The position numbers and the translations under genes are program-made. Shown piece after piece: positions 25,396-33,686 of a DNA stretch of 64,000 bases (its first letter is position 1; each line of letters begins with the position of its first letter). The notes under the pieces were generated by a model. It did not search any database. It saw nothing but the letters and a program-made list of their open reading frames with translations, and was not told the origin of the DNA. The stretch lies in the NCBI GenBank assembly GCA_965247255.1, contig CBDFGS010000010.1:372001-436000 (forward strand), written 5' to 3'. The stretch comes from CBDFGS01 sp965247255 (GTDB taxonomy: Bacteria; Chloroflexota; Dehalococcoidia; Lucifugimonadales; CAUZJF01).

Positions 25396-26010
25396 CTATT
25401 GCGGCTTGTCCCAAAAGCGCTGCTCTTTGAGTGGGTCCGCCTCCATGTGGTAGCCGCGTTGCTCCCAAAACCCGGGAGCGTCCGCCGCCATGAGCTCCAG
25501 GCCGCTGACCCACTTGGCGCTTTTCCACCCATATCTCTTGGGGACAACCAGCCGCATCGGGCCACCGTGCTCGGGCGCCAAGGGCGCTCCGTCGTGCCGG
25601 TACGCGAACAGCACGTCGTCGTCCTGCAAGGCCGCGAGCGCCAGGTTAGTGGTATAGCCTCCGAAGCAGTGGACCATAGCGTACATCGCCTCCGGCTTCG
25701 GGCTGACGGCCGCCATGAGCGCGCCGAACGGGACGCCTTCCCATGTGTTCTCCAGGCGGCTCCACTGCGTGACACAGTGAAACTCAGCGTCGACAGTCAC
25801 GTTGCTTAGCGAAGTGAACTCGTTCCAGCTTAGGGTCAGCTCCTCCTGAACCAGGCCGAAGACCCTGAACTTCCACGAGTGCACGTCGACTTTCGGGACC
25901 GGCCCGAACGTTAGCACAGGAAACTTCTCGGTAACGTACTGGCCCGGGGGCGCCTCGACCCCCTCCGGGTCCTGTTTTATCTTGGTCACCCGCCCAAGTT
26001 TCTTTAGCAT
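25396..26010 (-). CDS. Molybdopterin-dependent oxidoreductase (sulfite-oxidase fold)
   Basis: 204 residues, a compact Moco domain. The molybdenum-ligand cysteine is Cys79 in E-F-H-C-V-T-Q-W-S, and W-E-G-V-P-F-G follows as in the family. The end has P-E-H-G-G-P-M-R-L-V-V-P-K-R-Y-G-W-K-S-A-K-W. No signal peptide and no heme or dimerisation domain, so it resembles the short YedY/MsrP-related cytoplasmic group. Substrate unknown. It is preceded by sthA on the same strand with an 87-base gap. Confidence 0.88.
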   Translation of the reverse strand: MLKKLGRVTKIKQDPEGVEAPPGQYVTEKFPVLTFGPVPKVDVHSWKFRVFGLVQEELTLSWNEFTSLSNVTVDAEFHCVTQWSRLENTWEGVPFGALMAAVSPKPEAMYAMVHCFGGYTTNLALAALQDDDVLFAYRHDGAPLAPEHGGPMRLVVPKRYGWKSAKWVSGLELMAADAPGFWEQRGYHMEADPLKEQRFWDKPQ

Positions 26011-26035
26011 TCAATACACCGTGTCGCTTAACCCA

Positions 26036-26064
26036 TTTGGGAAAATGCGGTTTGGGAAAATGCG
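26036..26064. repeat. Two-copy 15-bp tandem repeat
   Basis: TTTGGGAAAATGCG occurs at 26036-26049 and 26051-26064, one base apart, in the gap between sthA and the molybdoenzyme. A replication slippage product or paired protein site. Confidence 0.6.
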
Positions 26065-26097
26065 AGTTGCGGCTCCACGCCCCCTCGGGGCCCGCGA

Positions 26098-27504
26098 TCA
26101 GACGCCGAGCCGAGTTATTCCATCGAGGGCGGCGGTCTTGTAGCACTCCGCAAGCGTGGGATAGTTAAAGACGGCGTCGACGAAATAGTGGACCGAGCCG
26201 CCCAGGGCCAGAGCAGTCTGGCCGATGTGCACAAGCTCGGAGGCGCCCTCACCGATGATGTGAATGCCAAGCAGCTCATGCGTTTCCAGATGGAAGATCA
26301 ACTTGAGCAGGCCTGTGCTATCACCGATGATCTGGCCCCTGGCGATCTCCTTGTAATGAGCCTTCCCAACCTCATACGGGACTCCGTCCGCGGTAAGCTC
26401 CTCTTCGTTGCGCCCGACCATGGATATCTCCGGGATCGTGTAGACACCGTACGGGAACAGCTCCGGAGTGCTCTCGGCCTTGACGCCAAGGGCATGGGCT
26501 GCAGCCAGCCGGCCCTGCTCCGACGACGTGGAAGCCAGGCTAGGAAAGCCGATAATGTCACCCGCGGCGTAGATGTGGGGCACATCGGTCTGGTAGAGGG
26601 AGTTCACCTTCAGTCGGCCGCGCTCGTCCGGGGACAGGCCGGCGGCATCCAGTGCCAGGGCCGCGGTAGCGCCGGTCCGGCCGATGCTGTACAAGGCCAT
26701 CTCAGTGACGATCTGCTTGCCGCTGGCCAGGCGGATTCTCACTCGTTCTCCGCGCTCGTCGTCGATCGGCTCGATCCCGCTGACCTCCTCATTAAGCCGA
26801 AGCGTCACACGGTCATTTCGCAGATGATAGACGAGCGACTCGATGATCTCTCGGTCCACGAACGGAAGCAGCATAGGGTATTTGTCTATCAGGGTTACTC
26901 GGACGCCCAGCGTTGCAAAGATGCTGGCGTACTCGAGGCCTATGACTCCGGCTCCCACTACCGTCATCGTCCGCGGCAGATGGTCAAGCTGAAGCATGTC
27001 GTCGCTCAGGAAGACGCGCTTGCGGTCAAACGCAATATGATCGGGCTCAGTGGCGGTAGTTCCGGAGGCGATAACAAAATATGAGGCCGTCACGTGGCGA
27101 TGGGATGTTCCCTCGAGTGCGCTCAGTTGCACGGTGTGAGGGTCGAGAAAGGAGGCCTCGGCTGTAACAAGCTCCACCTTGTTGCGCATGAGCTGGTGCT
27201 TCTTCACGTCGATCTCGTGTCTCATGACGTGGTCCGTGCGGAACAAGAGGTCCGCCATGCTGATGTTCTGCTTGACGGAGTACGACTCGCCGTAAAGACC
27301 GCGCTCCCGGTATCCCGTGAGATACATGGCGGCCTCGCGGAGGGTCTTGCTCGGGATCGTACCCGTGTTGAGCATGACCCCGCCGACGGCGTCTCGGCGT
27401 TCGACCAGCGCGACGCGCTTGTTCACCTTTGCCGCCTGGATCGCCGCGCTATGCCCGGCAGGGCCGGACCCGATTACCACCATGTCATAGTCGTGTTCCG
27501 CCAT
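26098..27504 (-). CDS. sthA: Soluble pyridine nucleotide transhydrogenase
   Basis: 468 residues from ATG 27504. The in-frame upstream start at 27567 gives a basic leader that is not family-like. FAD motif V-I-G-S-G-P-A-G-H-S-A-A near the start, second Rossmann motif V-V-G-A-G-V-I-G-L-E-Y-A, and the FAD site Y-A-A-G-D-I-I-G-F-P-S-L-A-S. The active-site disulfide of lipoamide dehydrogenases is replaced by N-T-G-T-I-P-S-K, the hallmark of SthA, which exchanges hydride between NADPH and NAD. Divergent from thiL. Confidence 0.93.
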   Translation of the reverse strand: MAEHDYDMVVIGSGPAGHSAAIQAAKVNKRVALVERRDAVGGVMLNTGTIPSKTLREAAMYLTGYRERGLYGESYSVKQNISMADLLFRTDHVMRHEIDVKKHQLMRNKVELVTAEASFLDPHTVQLSALEGTSHRHVTASYFVIASGTTATEPDHIAFDRKRVFLSDDMLQLDHLPRTMTVVGAGVIGLEYASIFATLGVRVTLIDKYPMLLPFVDREIIESLVYHLRNDRVTLRLNEEVSGIEPIDDERGERVRIRLASGKQIVTEMALYSIGRTGATAALALDAAGLSPDERGRLKVNSLYQTDVPHIYAAGDIIGFPSLASTSSEQGRLAAAHALGVKAESTPELFPYGVYTIPEISMVGRNEEELTADGVPYEVGKAHYKEIARGQIIGDSTGLLKLIFHLETHELLGIHIIGEGASELVHIGQTALALGGSVHYFVDAVFNYPTLAECYKTAALDGITRLGV

Positions 27505-27652
27505 GACCTCCCCGATCTCCAACCGATGTCGTTCGCCGCCGGCGTGGCAACGAACGGCCTCGTGCATCGAAGCTATTGTACATCATCCGCAATACGTCCC
27601 AGATACGCAGCAGGCCCCCCGGCCCGCGCTAAGGCCGAGTGGCGTGCGCGCT

Positions 27653-27683
27653 TTGTTGAGTGGCTTGGCCCCCGCTGTATAAT
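27653..27683 (+). promoter_or_regulatory. Promoter of thiL with leaderless start
   Basis: TTGTTG (27653-27658), 19 bases, TATAAT (27678-27683). Six bases (CGGGCC) separate the -10 from ATG 27690, so transcription should begin at or next to the A of the start codon. Confidence 0.6.
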
Positions 27684-27689
27684 CGGGCC

Positions 27690-28730
27690 ATGCTGGTGCG
27701 AGACGTAGGCGAGACTCGACTCATCGCGATCTTGACGGATATCCTGAGACGGGAAGGACACGCTCAAACCGACTCGACGCCGGGCCCGTTGGGGTCTCGC
27801 CTTCTGGTGCCCATCGGAGATGACGCCGCGGTCTGGGACGGACCCACGGGCGTCACGGCTTCGACGTCAGACGCTCTGGTCGAGGGCGTGCACTTCGACC
27901 TGGACCTCATAGGATGGAAGGACCTAGGCTGGAAGTCCATCGCCGTCAACCTCAGCGACCTCGCCGCGATGGGTTGTTCCCCGCTCTACGTCCAGGTCGC
28001 CCTCGGACTTCGGGGCGACCTTCCCGTGGACGGGCTGGAGGAGCTGTACGTTGGGATGGTGGAAGCCTGCTCCGAGCACGGCGGCAGGATCGTGGGAGGC
28101 GACATCGTGCGCTCGCCCACCCTCTTCGTCGCGGTCTCGATGGTTGGCGCCTCGGTACGCGCCGAACGAAGCCCTAAGGGGCGCGGGCTTCTATTACGCG
28201 GGACGGCCTCGGCGGGACAGACTCTCGCGGTCACAGGACCGTTGGGTTGCTCCCGTGGCGGGCTCGCCATGCTGACCCAGCGGATAAGCTTCGATAGCGA
28301 GACCGCGGACCACCTGAAGGCCGCCCATAACCGTCCCGCGCCTCGCCTGGCAGAGGGAGCTTTGCTCGCCAGGCACGGAGCGGCAACCGCGATCGACCTC
28401 AGCGATGGACTCGTGGCGGACGTAGAGAAGATGTGCGTCGGAGCTGGCGCGGTGATTTACGCCGACCGCGTGCCGGTCGATGAGTTTCTGAAGCGCGCCT
28501 TTCCGGGCGATTGGCTCCCCATGGCACTCACGGGAGGCGAGGACTACGAGCTTGCCTTCGCCGCTGACGCCGATGTCGTTGAGCACCTGGAGTCGCACCC
28601 ACAGGTGGGAGTCTCCGCCATCGGCGAAGTCACAAACGGCCCTGGGGTCACCGTGTTCGACTCGCGAGGAGAGCCGATAGCGGTGGACCGGGCAGGGTGG
28701 GACCACTTTTCCGTTGGGAGTCGCAGGTGA
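27690..28730 (+). CDS. thiL: Thiamine-monophosphate kinase
   Basis: 346 residues from ATG 27690. It makes thiamine diphosphate from thiamine monophosphate and ATP. I-G-D-D-A-A-V near 32, T-S-D-A-L-V-E-G-V-H-F, N-L-S-D-L-A-A-M-G, then D-L-S-D-G-L and T-G-G-E-D-Y-E-L are the ThiL (PurM-fold) metal and nucleotide motifs. No other thi gene and no TPP riboswitch is seen. It is followed by 220 bases without an evident gene. Confidence 0.95.
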   Translation: MLVRDVGETRLIAILTDILRREGHAQTDSTPGPLGSRLLVPIGDDAAVWDGPTGVTASTSDALVEGVHFDLDLIGWKDLGWKSIAVNLSDLAAMGCSPLYVQVALGLRGDLPVDGLEELYVGMVEACSEHGGRIVGGDIVRSPTLFVAVSMVGASVRAERSPKGRGLLLRGTASAGQTLAVTGPLGCSRGGLAMLTQRISFDSETADHLKAAHNRPAPRLAEGALLARHGAATAIDLSDGLVADVEKMCVGAGAVIYADRVPVDEFLKRAFPGDWLPMALTGGEDYELAFAADADVVEHLESHPQVGVSAIGEVTNGPGVTVFDSRGEPIAVDRAGWDHFSVGSRR

Positions 28731-28951
28731 GAACCATAGCGTGCTTCGCCCTGGGCTTCGGCCTGGGGACAGGTTTGAGCCGTCCTTGGAGGGACACGGA
28801 CCCTGGCCCGTCGCTGTAGGAAGCTCCTGCCTCTCAAAGCAGTCGAATGAGGACGCGTCGAGGGCTAAACGACAGCCACAGCCCGGCGTCCCTCTGGTAA
28901 GATTCACGCGTCTTCCGTAGAACAGACGTAAATCTAGCTCGAGGTGCATAA

Positions 28952-29608
28952 GTGGGCAAGTACTACGACGAGGCCGCCATTCCCGACGAGATGCGGCGCG
29001 ACTACAACGTCTACGACCGAATACGAGAGCTCGATATCGATCTCGGCTCTTTTGAGCAGCGTGTCGGGTCCCTGGCGGGCGCCAAGCTCGCAGGGGTTGT
29101 CTTTCACGAGGGCGGGCTAGTCTACCTGTCCGGTGCGTCCGGGGGCGAGCTCCCCATGAACGACGACGAGGACCGCATAGAGCACGGGCAGAGGGGCGCC
29201 CAGGATGTTGCCGACGATCACCTAGCAAGGCTCCATTGGGCCCTGAGCTGTGCGGGAGAGGGCGATCTAAACGATGTGCTGTACACCGTCAAGGTACTGG
29301 GAATGGTCGTACCCCCGGGCGGTGGGACAACCAGCGCCGCTCCAGCGGTGACCAACGGGTACTCCGCCAGGTGGCACTCTGTCTTCGGGGGCGGTCTCAG
29401 CGATTTCGCCGAGAACGGCGTCGACCCCGCCGGCTTCGCCGGAGTCCACGCCCGCAGCGCCGTCGGCGGCTTCGACGGCCGCTTCTCCATCGAGCCCGAG
29501 ATCATACTGGCCATACCGGCGCCCCTCGCCAGAGACATCATCATGGGCCGGGGCTGGGTCTTCCCTCCGCCCCCGTCGATACTAGAGAAGATCAAGGCAA
29601 GGCGGTAG
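28952..29608 (+). CDS. Rid-family-like protein (YjgF/RidA fold) with insertion
   Basis: 218 residues from GTG 28952. The central segment L-V-Y-L-S-G-A-S-G-G-E-L-P, then A-L-S-C-A-G-E-G-D-L-N-D-V-L-Y-T-V-K, resembles the RidA family, and a later H-A-R-S-A-V-G-G and I-E-P-E-I-I-L-A-I-P match its final strands. A long insertion and N- and C-terminal extensions make it much longer than the usual 130 residues. True RidA enzymes hydrolyse reactive imines using an Arg; the Arg in H-A-R-S may serve. Function is a guess. Upstream of pncB with 37 bases between. Confidence 0.65.
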   Translation: MGKYYDEAAIPDEMRRDYNVYDRIRELDIDLGSFEQRVGSLAGAKLAGVVFHEGGLVYLSGASGGELPMNDDEDRIEHGQRGAQDVADDHLARLHWALSCAGEGDLNDVLYTVKVLGMVVPPGGGTTSAAPAVTNGYSARWHSVFGGGLSDFAENGVDPAGFAGVHARSAVGGFDGRFSIEPEIILAIPAPLARDIIMGRGWVFPPPPSILEKIKARR

Positions 29609-29645
29609 GCGAGCCCCAAATACGCTCCGAGCTAATTGTGGTCGC

Positions 29646-31037
29646 ATGAACACCGGCGCAGGCTCACGAGCTCTTTTCACCGACCTCTATGAGCTCACCA
29701 TGTCCCAGGCGTTCTGGCAGTCGGGCGCGACCGCCGAAGCCACGTTCAGCCTGCTGATCCGGAGCTATCCCGCGGACCGCGCTTACTTCGTCCTTGCCGG
29801 CATCGAGGACTCCCTAGATTTTCTCGAGGGCCTGCAGTTCACCCAGGACGACCGGGACTATCTCGGCTCGCTGGACAAGTTCGATAAGGGCTTCCTGGCT
29901 TATCTGGGCGACCTGCGCTTTAGCGGCAGCGTCCGTGCGATGGCCGAAGGTGGCATATTCTTCGCCGGTGAGCCCGTCCTGGAGATTACGGCTCCCATCA
30001 TCGAGGCCCAGATCGTCGAGACGGCCCTGATCAACCACGTCAACCTCCAGACCATCCTGGCCACCAAGGCATCGCGGGTGATACACGCCGCCAACGGCAG
30101 GTATCTCGTGGACTTTGCGGCGCGACGCGCACACGGCTTCGATGCGGCCAATCGCTTCGCCAGAGCAAGCTACATCGTCGGGTTCGCCGGCACCAGCAAC
30201 ACGCTGGCCGGAAGCCTCTACGGCATCCCGACCTTCGGGACCATGGCGCACTCATTCGTGGAGAGCTTCGGCAGCGAGCAGCAGGCCTTCAACGCCTACG
30301 CCAGCTCGTTCCCCGATTCTACAACGCTGCTGGTCGACACCTACGATACGGTAGAGGGAGTCGGTAAAGCTATCGACGCGGCCAGGGAGCTCCGAATGGC
30401 CGGACACGCGCTCAGAGCCGTGCGGCTCGACAGCGGCGATCTCCTCGACCTCTCTTGGCAGGCGCGGGCCCTCTTGGACGACGCTGGACTAAAGGATGTT
30501 CAGGTCTTCGCTAGCGGCGGGCTCGATGAATACGGGATAGACGAGCTATTGACCGCCGGCGCACCGATAGACGGCTTCGGCGTTGGCACGATGGTGGGCT
30601 CGTCCGCAGACGCTCCCTGGACCGATTGCGCGTACAAGCTTGTCGAATACGCAGGCCGGCCTACGATGAAGCTCAGCGCGAGCAAGCTGAGCCTCCCGGG
30701 TCGAAAGCAAGTCTTTAGGATTCGCGATGGGAACGGAGCGTTCCGTCGAGACTTGATCGCCCGCGCCGAGGAGCGGTCCCCAGCCCCGCCGGCAGAGTCC
30801 TTGCTCGAAACCGTGATGTCCGGCGGAGAGCGGTCCGGGAAGCCCGAAGCGCTGAAGACTGTGAGAGGCCGATTCCGAGAGCAGTTCGCCGGCCTACCGG
30901 ACCGACACAAGGCCCTGAGATCGCCACCCGCTTACCCGGTGGGAACGAGCGACGAGCTGGAGAGGCTGGCAACCGAGACTAGAGCGCAGATCGAAGGAGT
31001 GAGCGGAGTGAAGACTGAGGGGCGTCTCCATACATGA
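29646..31037 (+). CDS. pncB: Nicotinate phosphoribosyltransferase
   Basis: 463 residues. It turns nicotinate and PRPP into nicotinate mononucleotide for NAD salvage. D-L-Y-E-L-T-M-S-Q-A at 13-22, the phosphohistidine region G-T-M-A-H-S-F-V near 200 and the PRPP loop R-L-D-S-G-D-L are present. The C-terminal zinc-binding cysteines found in some members are missing. Convergent with the alcohol dehydrogenase gene; a short GC hairpin lies between. Confidence 0.95.
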   Translation: MNTGAGSRALFTDLYELTMSQAFWQSGATAEATFSLLIRSYPADRAYFVLAGIEDSLDFLEGLQFTQDDRDYLGSLDKFDKGFLAYLGDLRFSGSVRAMAEGGIFFAGEPVLEITAPIIEAQIVETALINHVNLQTILATKASRVIHAANGRYLVDFAARRAHGFDAANRFARASYIVGFAGTSNTLAGSLYGIPTFGTMAHSFVESFGSEQQAFNAYASSFPDSTTLLVDTYDTVEGVGKAIDAARELRMAGHALRAVRLDSGDLLDLSWQARALLDDAGLKDVQVFASGGLDEYGIDELLTAGAPIDGFGVGTMVGSSADAPWTDCAYKLVEYAGRPTMKLSASKLSLPGRKQVFRIRDGNGAFRRDLIARAEERSPAPPAESLLETVMSGGERSGKPEALKTVRGRFREQFAGLPDRHKALRSPPAYPVGTSDELERLATETRAQIEGVSGVKTEGRLHT

Positions 31038-31077
31038 CCAGCTATCCGCAGAGGCGTCCGAGTGAGCCCGCTCGGGG

Positions 31078-32139
31078 CTACATCTCCCCCGACGGTGCGA
31101 CCAGGATGCGGAAAATGTCCTTGGTAGGCGCCATCATCCGCTGGAATCCGACGTCGATCACCTCGTCCAGTCCGATTACGCCTGAGATAAGGGGCTGCGT
31201 CTTAAGCGCCCCGCTGGAGATCAGGCGCACCACCTCCTCGACGTCGTCCTGGTCGTAGGCGATGCTACCGATGATCTCCTTCTCGGTGCCGACGATGGTG
31301 TTGAAATCGATCTCCGCCCGCGCGGTGTAGATCGCCACCAGCACGACTCTGCCGCCGGTGCGGACCCAATCGACCGCAAGCGTGGGAGTCTGCGGACCGC
31401 CCGCCGCGTCGATTATCTTATCGGGGCCGATCCCATCGGTGAGCCCCATAAGCCTATCGCCCACATCCGGATCGTCGGCCTTAATTACGGCGTCCGCCCC
31501 GAGATCACGGGCCAAGTCCAGGCTCATCTGGCGATTGTCCACCGCGAAGACCTCGGCGCCCTTGGACTTGGCGATCTGCATCGCCAGCATCCCCACTGTA
31601 CCTACGCCCAACACTGCGATCCGGTCCCCCGGGGACACGCCGGCTCGTTTGACCGCGTGGCTGGCCACGGAGGCAGGCTCAGTAAGGGCGGCCTCCTTGC
31701 TGGTCACGTTCTCCGGCAGAGGCACTATGTGCGAAGCGGGCCAGACCAGGTACTCGGTCAGGCCGCCGTCTACTCCGAATCCCACCGCTGTCATGGACTT
31801 ACATTGCTGCGTCTGGCCGCTCTCGCACCAAAAGCATTCGCCGCAGGTTAGTATGCCGTTGAACACGGCCCTCTGCCCGACCTCGACGTCCTGCACGCCT
31901 TCTCCGGTCTCAACTACGGTTCCGGTGATCTCGTGGCCTGTCGTAAGCGGGACCGACCTGCCGGTCAAGGGGTTGGGTTCGGCTGAGATGAAGTTGGGCC
32001 CGTAGAGGTACTCCTCTATGTCGGTCGCGCAGATGCCGCAGAAGTCCACTCTGAGCTTCACATCGCCGCGCGAGGGCGATGGCTCGGTGACGGTCTCCAG
32101 CCGTAGGTCCTTGTTTCCGTGATACACCAACCCCTTCAT
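31078..32139 (-). CDS. Zinc-dependent alcohol/polyol dehydrogenase (MDR family)
   Basis: 353 residues. Catalytic zinc ligands lie in C-G-I-C-A-T-D and G-H-E. The structural zinc site is C-G-E-C-F-W-C-E-S-G-Q-T-Q-Q-C, and the nucleotide motif is G-V-G-T-V-G-M-L. The acidic residue after the second Rossmann strand (A-V-D-N) suggests NAD. Closest in pattern to butanediol, sorbitol or threonine dehydrogenases; the substrate cannot be fixed. It follows the M16 peptidase gene by 21 bases, so probably one transcript. Confidence 0.9.
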   Translation of the reverse strand: MKGLVYHGNKDLRLETVTEPSPSRGDVKLRVDFCGICATDIEEYLYGPNFISAEPNPLTGRSVPLTTGHEITGTVVETGEGVQDVEVGQRAVFNGILTCGECFWCESGQTQQCKSMTAVGFGVDGGLTEYLVWPASHIVPLPENVTSKEAALTEPASVASHAVKRAGVSPGDRIAVLGVGTVGMLAMQIAKSKGAEVFAVDNRQMSLDLARDLGADAVIKADDPDVGDRLMGLTDGIGPDKIIDAAGGPQTPTLAVDWVRTGGRVVLVAIYTARAEIDFNTIVGTEKEIIGSIAYDQDDVEEVVRLISSGALKTQPLISGVIGLDEVIDVGFQRMMAPTKDIFRILVAPSGEM

Positions 32140-32160
32140 ATCGACTCCTTCCTCAACACC

Positions 32161-33459
32161 CTAGGACCTCAGTCGCAGTGACCGTTGGAACCGGGTCTCG
32201 CCCCGATGGGGGCCCACCACCGCCATGTTGAGCTTTTCGGTGGTCAGAAGCTGATTGGCCAGGGAGCGGACCTCCTCCGATGTGACGCTCTCGATGCTCT
32301 CCACGACCTCGTCCATCTCATGCACATGGCCGAGTAGCAGCTCCTGGGATGCAAACCACGACGATACCGCCCTCGTGTCCTCCATCCTCAGGAGCATCCT
32401 GCCGGTCGCCAGCCGTTTCGCCTTCTCCAGCTCTTCTTCCGCCACACCCTCCTTGAGACGAGACACCTCCGCCAAGATCGTATCGACCGCGGCATAGACT
32501 CGCTTGGGGTCGACACCGGCGTTTACGAAGAAAGCGCCGCAGTCCGCGAAGTGAGCGACGGTGCTGTGGATGTCGTAGGCGAGCCCCTGCTTCTCTCTTA
32601 TCTCCACGAAGAGCCGGCTGCTCATGCCTTCTCCGAGAATCACGCTCAGCAGGTCCAGGGCGTACAGGCCGGGGTCGGTCATCGGGAGCCCGGGTAGGGC
32701 TATGGATATGTGCGCCTGCTCAGTCCTTCTGTACTGGATTCTGAGTTTAGGGCTCTGCTGCTCGTTCGTGAAGCGCCGGCTTGCCGGCACGCTGTGCGTC
32801 GCCCACCCATCACACAGACTCTCTAATTGACGCACTATATCGTCGTGGCCGACGTTTCCGGCGACGCTCACCACAATGTTGGACGGTACATAGAACTGAG
32901 CTACGTGCTCGAGAATCATCTCTCGCGTGATGGCCGAGACCGACTCTTGCGTACCGGCAATGTCCCGGCCCAGCGGGTGGTCCGGCCATAACATCTCGTC
33001 TATCAGCGCCTCGACCTTGTAGCTGGGGTTGTCCTTTACCATACCCTGCTCTTCCAGCAACACCGGCCGTTCCCGCTCCAATTCCTCCGGGTCATACAGG
33101 GAGTTGCGCAGCATATCGATGAGGAGGTCGATGCACTCCTCGGCCGCTGGCTTCGCGACTTTGCACCAATAGGCGGTAAGCTCCTGCTCGGTACCAGCGT
33201 TGAGTATGCCGCCTACTCCCTCGACCGTCCCGCTGATCTCGGCGGGCGTCGGCCGGCGCCCGGTCCCCTTGAACATCAAGTGCTCGACGAAGTGAGATAC
33301 GCCCGCTCGTTCGGCAGGCTCATACCTGGAACCTACGCCAACGAGCACGGTCGTACTAACCGACCGGGCGTGGGGCATATAGCTGGTGAGAACTCGGAGG
33401 CCGCTCGCGAGTTCACTCTTTTGAAACGATACTGTCTCTTGCTCTATCTGCGTGGACAT
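32161..33459 (-). CDS. M16-family zinc metallopeptidase
   Basis: 432 residues from ATG 33459. The inverted zinc motif H56-F-V-E59-H60 is present near the N-terminus, followed by N-A-G-T-E-Q-E-L-T-A-Y-W. The protein has the two homologous halves of processing peptidases (about 1-220 and 221-432), with R and Y anchors in the second half. No signal peptide, so probably cytoplasmic, like the PqqL/YmxG group. The promoter lies six bases from the ATG. Confidence 0.94.
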   Translation of the reverse strand: MSTQIEQETVSFQKSELASGLRVLTSYMPHARSVSTTVLVGVGSRYEPAERAGVSHFVEHLMFKGTGRRPTPAEISGTVEGVGGILNAGTEQELTAYWCKVAKPAAEECIDLLIDMLRNSLYDPEELERERPVLLEEQGMVKDNPSYKVEALIDEMLWPDHPLGRDIAGTQESVSAITREMILEHVAQFYVPSNIVVSVAGNVGHDDIVRQLESLCDGWATHSVPASRRFTNEQQSPKLRIQYRRTEQAHISIALPGLPMTDPGLYALDLLSVILGEGMSSRLFVEIREKQGLAYDIHSTVAHFADCGAFFVNAGVDPKRVYAAVDTILAEVSRLKEGVAEEELEKAKRLATGRMLLRMEDTRAVSSWFASQELLLGHVHEMDEVVESIESVTSEEVRSLANQLLTTEKLNMAVVGPHRGETRFQRSLRLRS

Positions 33460-33465
33460 GGCCCG

Positions 33466-33494
33466 ATTCTAGGTCATGCCCCCCATACCGTCAA
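33466..33494 (-). promoter_or_regulatory. Leaderless promoter of the M16 peptidase gene
   Basis: Minus strand TTGACG (33489-33494), 17 bases, TAGAAT (33466-33471), then CGGGCC and ATG. The stretch AATCGGGCCATG is identical to that at the thiL start. Confidence 0.7.
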
Positions 33495-33631
33495 CGGAAA
33501 ATCTGCGGGCCACGTTCCAGCCCTCCCTTTTGGAAAGCCGGGCACGGGGGGATTCCTTGTTGCCGACCGGGTGCGCAGCACCATGTTTGGCCGAGGCGGC
33601 GCGATGCGCAGGCGAATGCTCGCGTGTGACG

Positions 33632-33658
33632 TTGACAGCGCCGATACCGCTGGATTAG
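33632..33658 (+). promoter_or_regulatory. Promoter candidate of the flavoprotein gene
   Basis: TTGACA (33632-33637) followed after 15 bases by GATTAG (33653-33658). It places the transcript start just upstream of ATG 33687 and excludes the GTG at 33660. Confidence 0.4.
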
Positions 33659-33686
33659 CGTGTTACGGGTCTCGCTGCAAATCATC

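Noticed and set aside
27505..27689. TPP riboswitch before thiL
   Set aside because: The promoter lies directly at the start codon, leaving no leader to hold a riboswitch.
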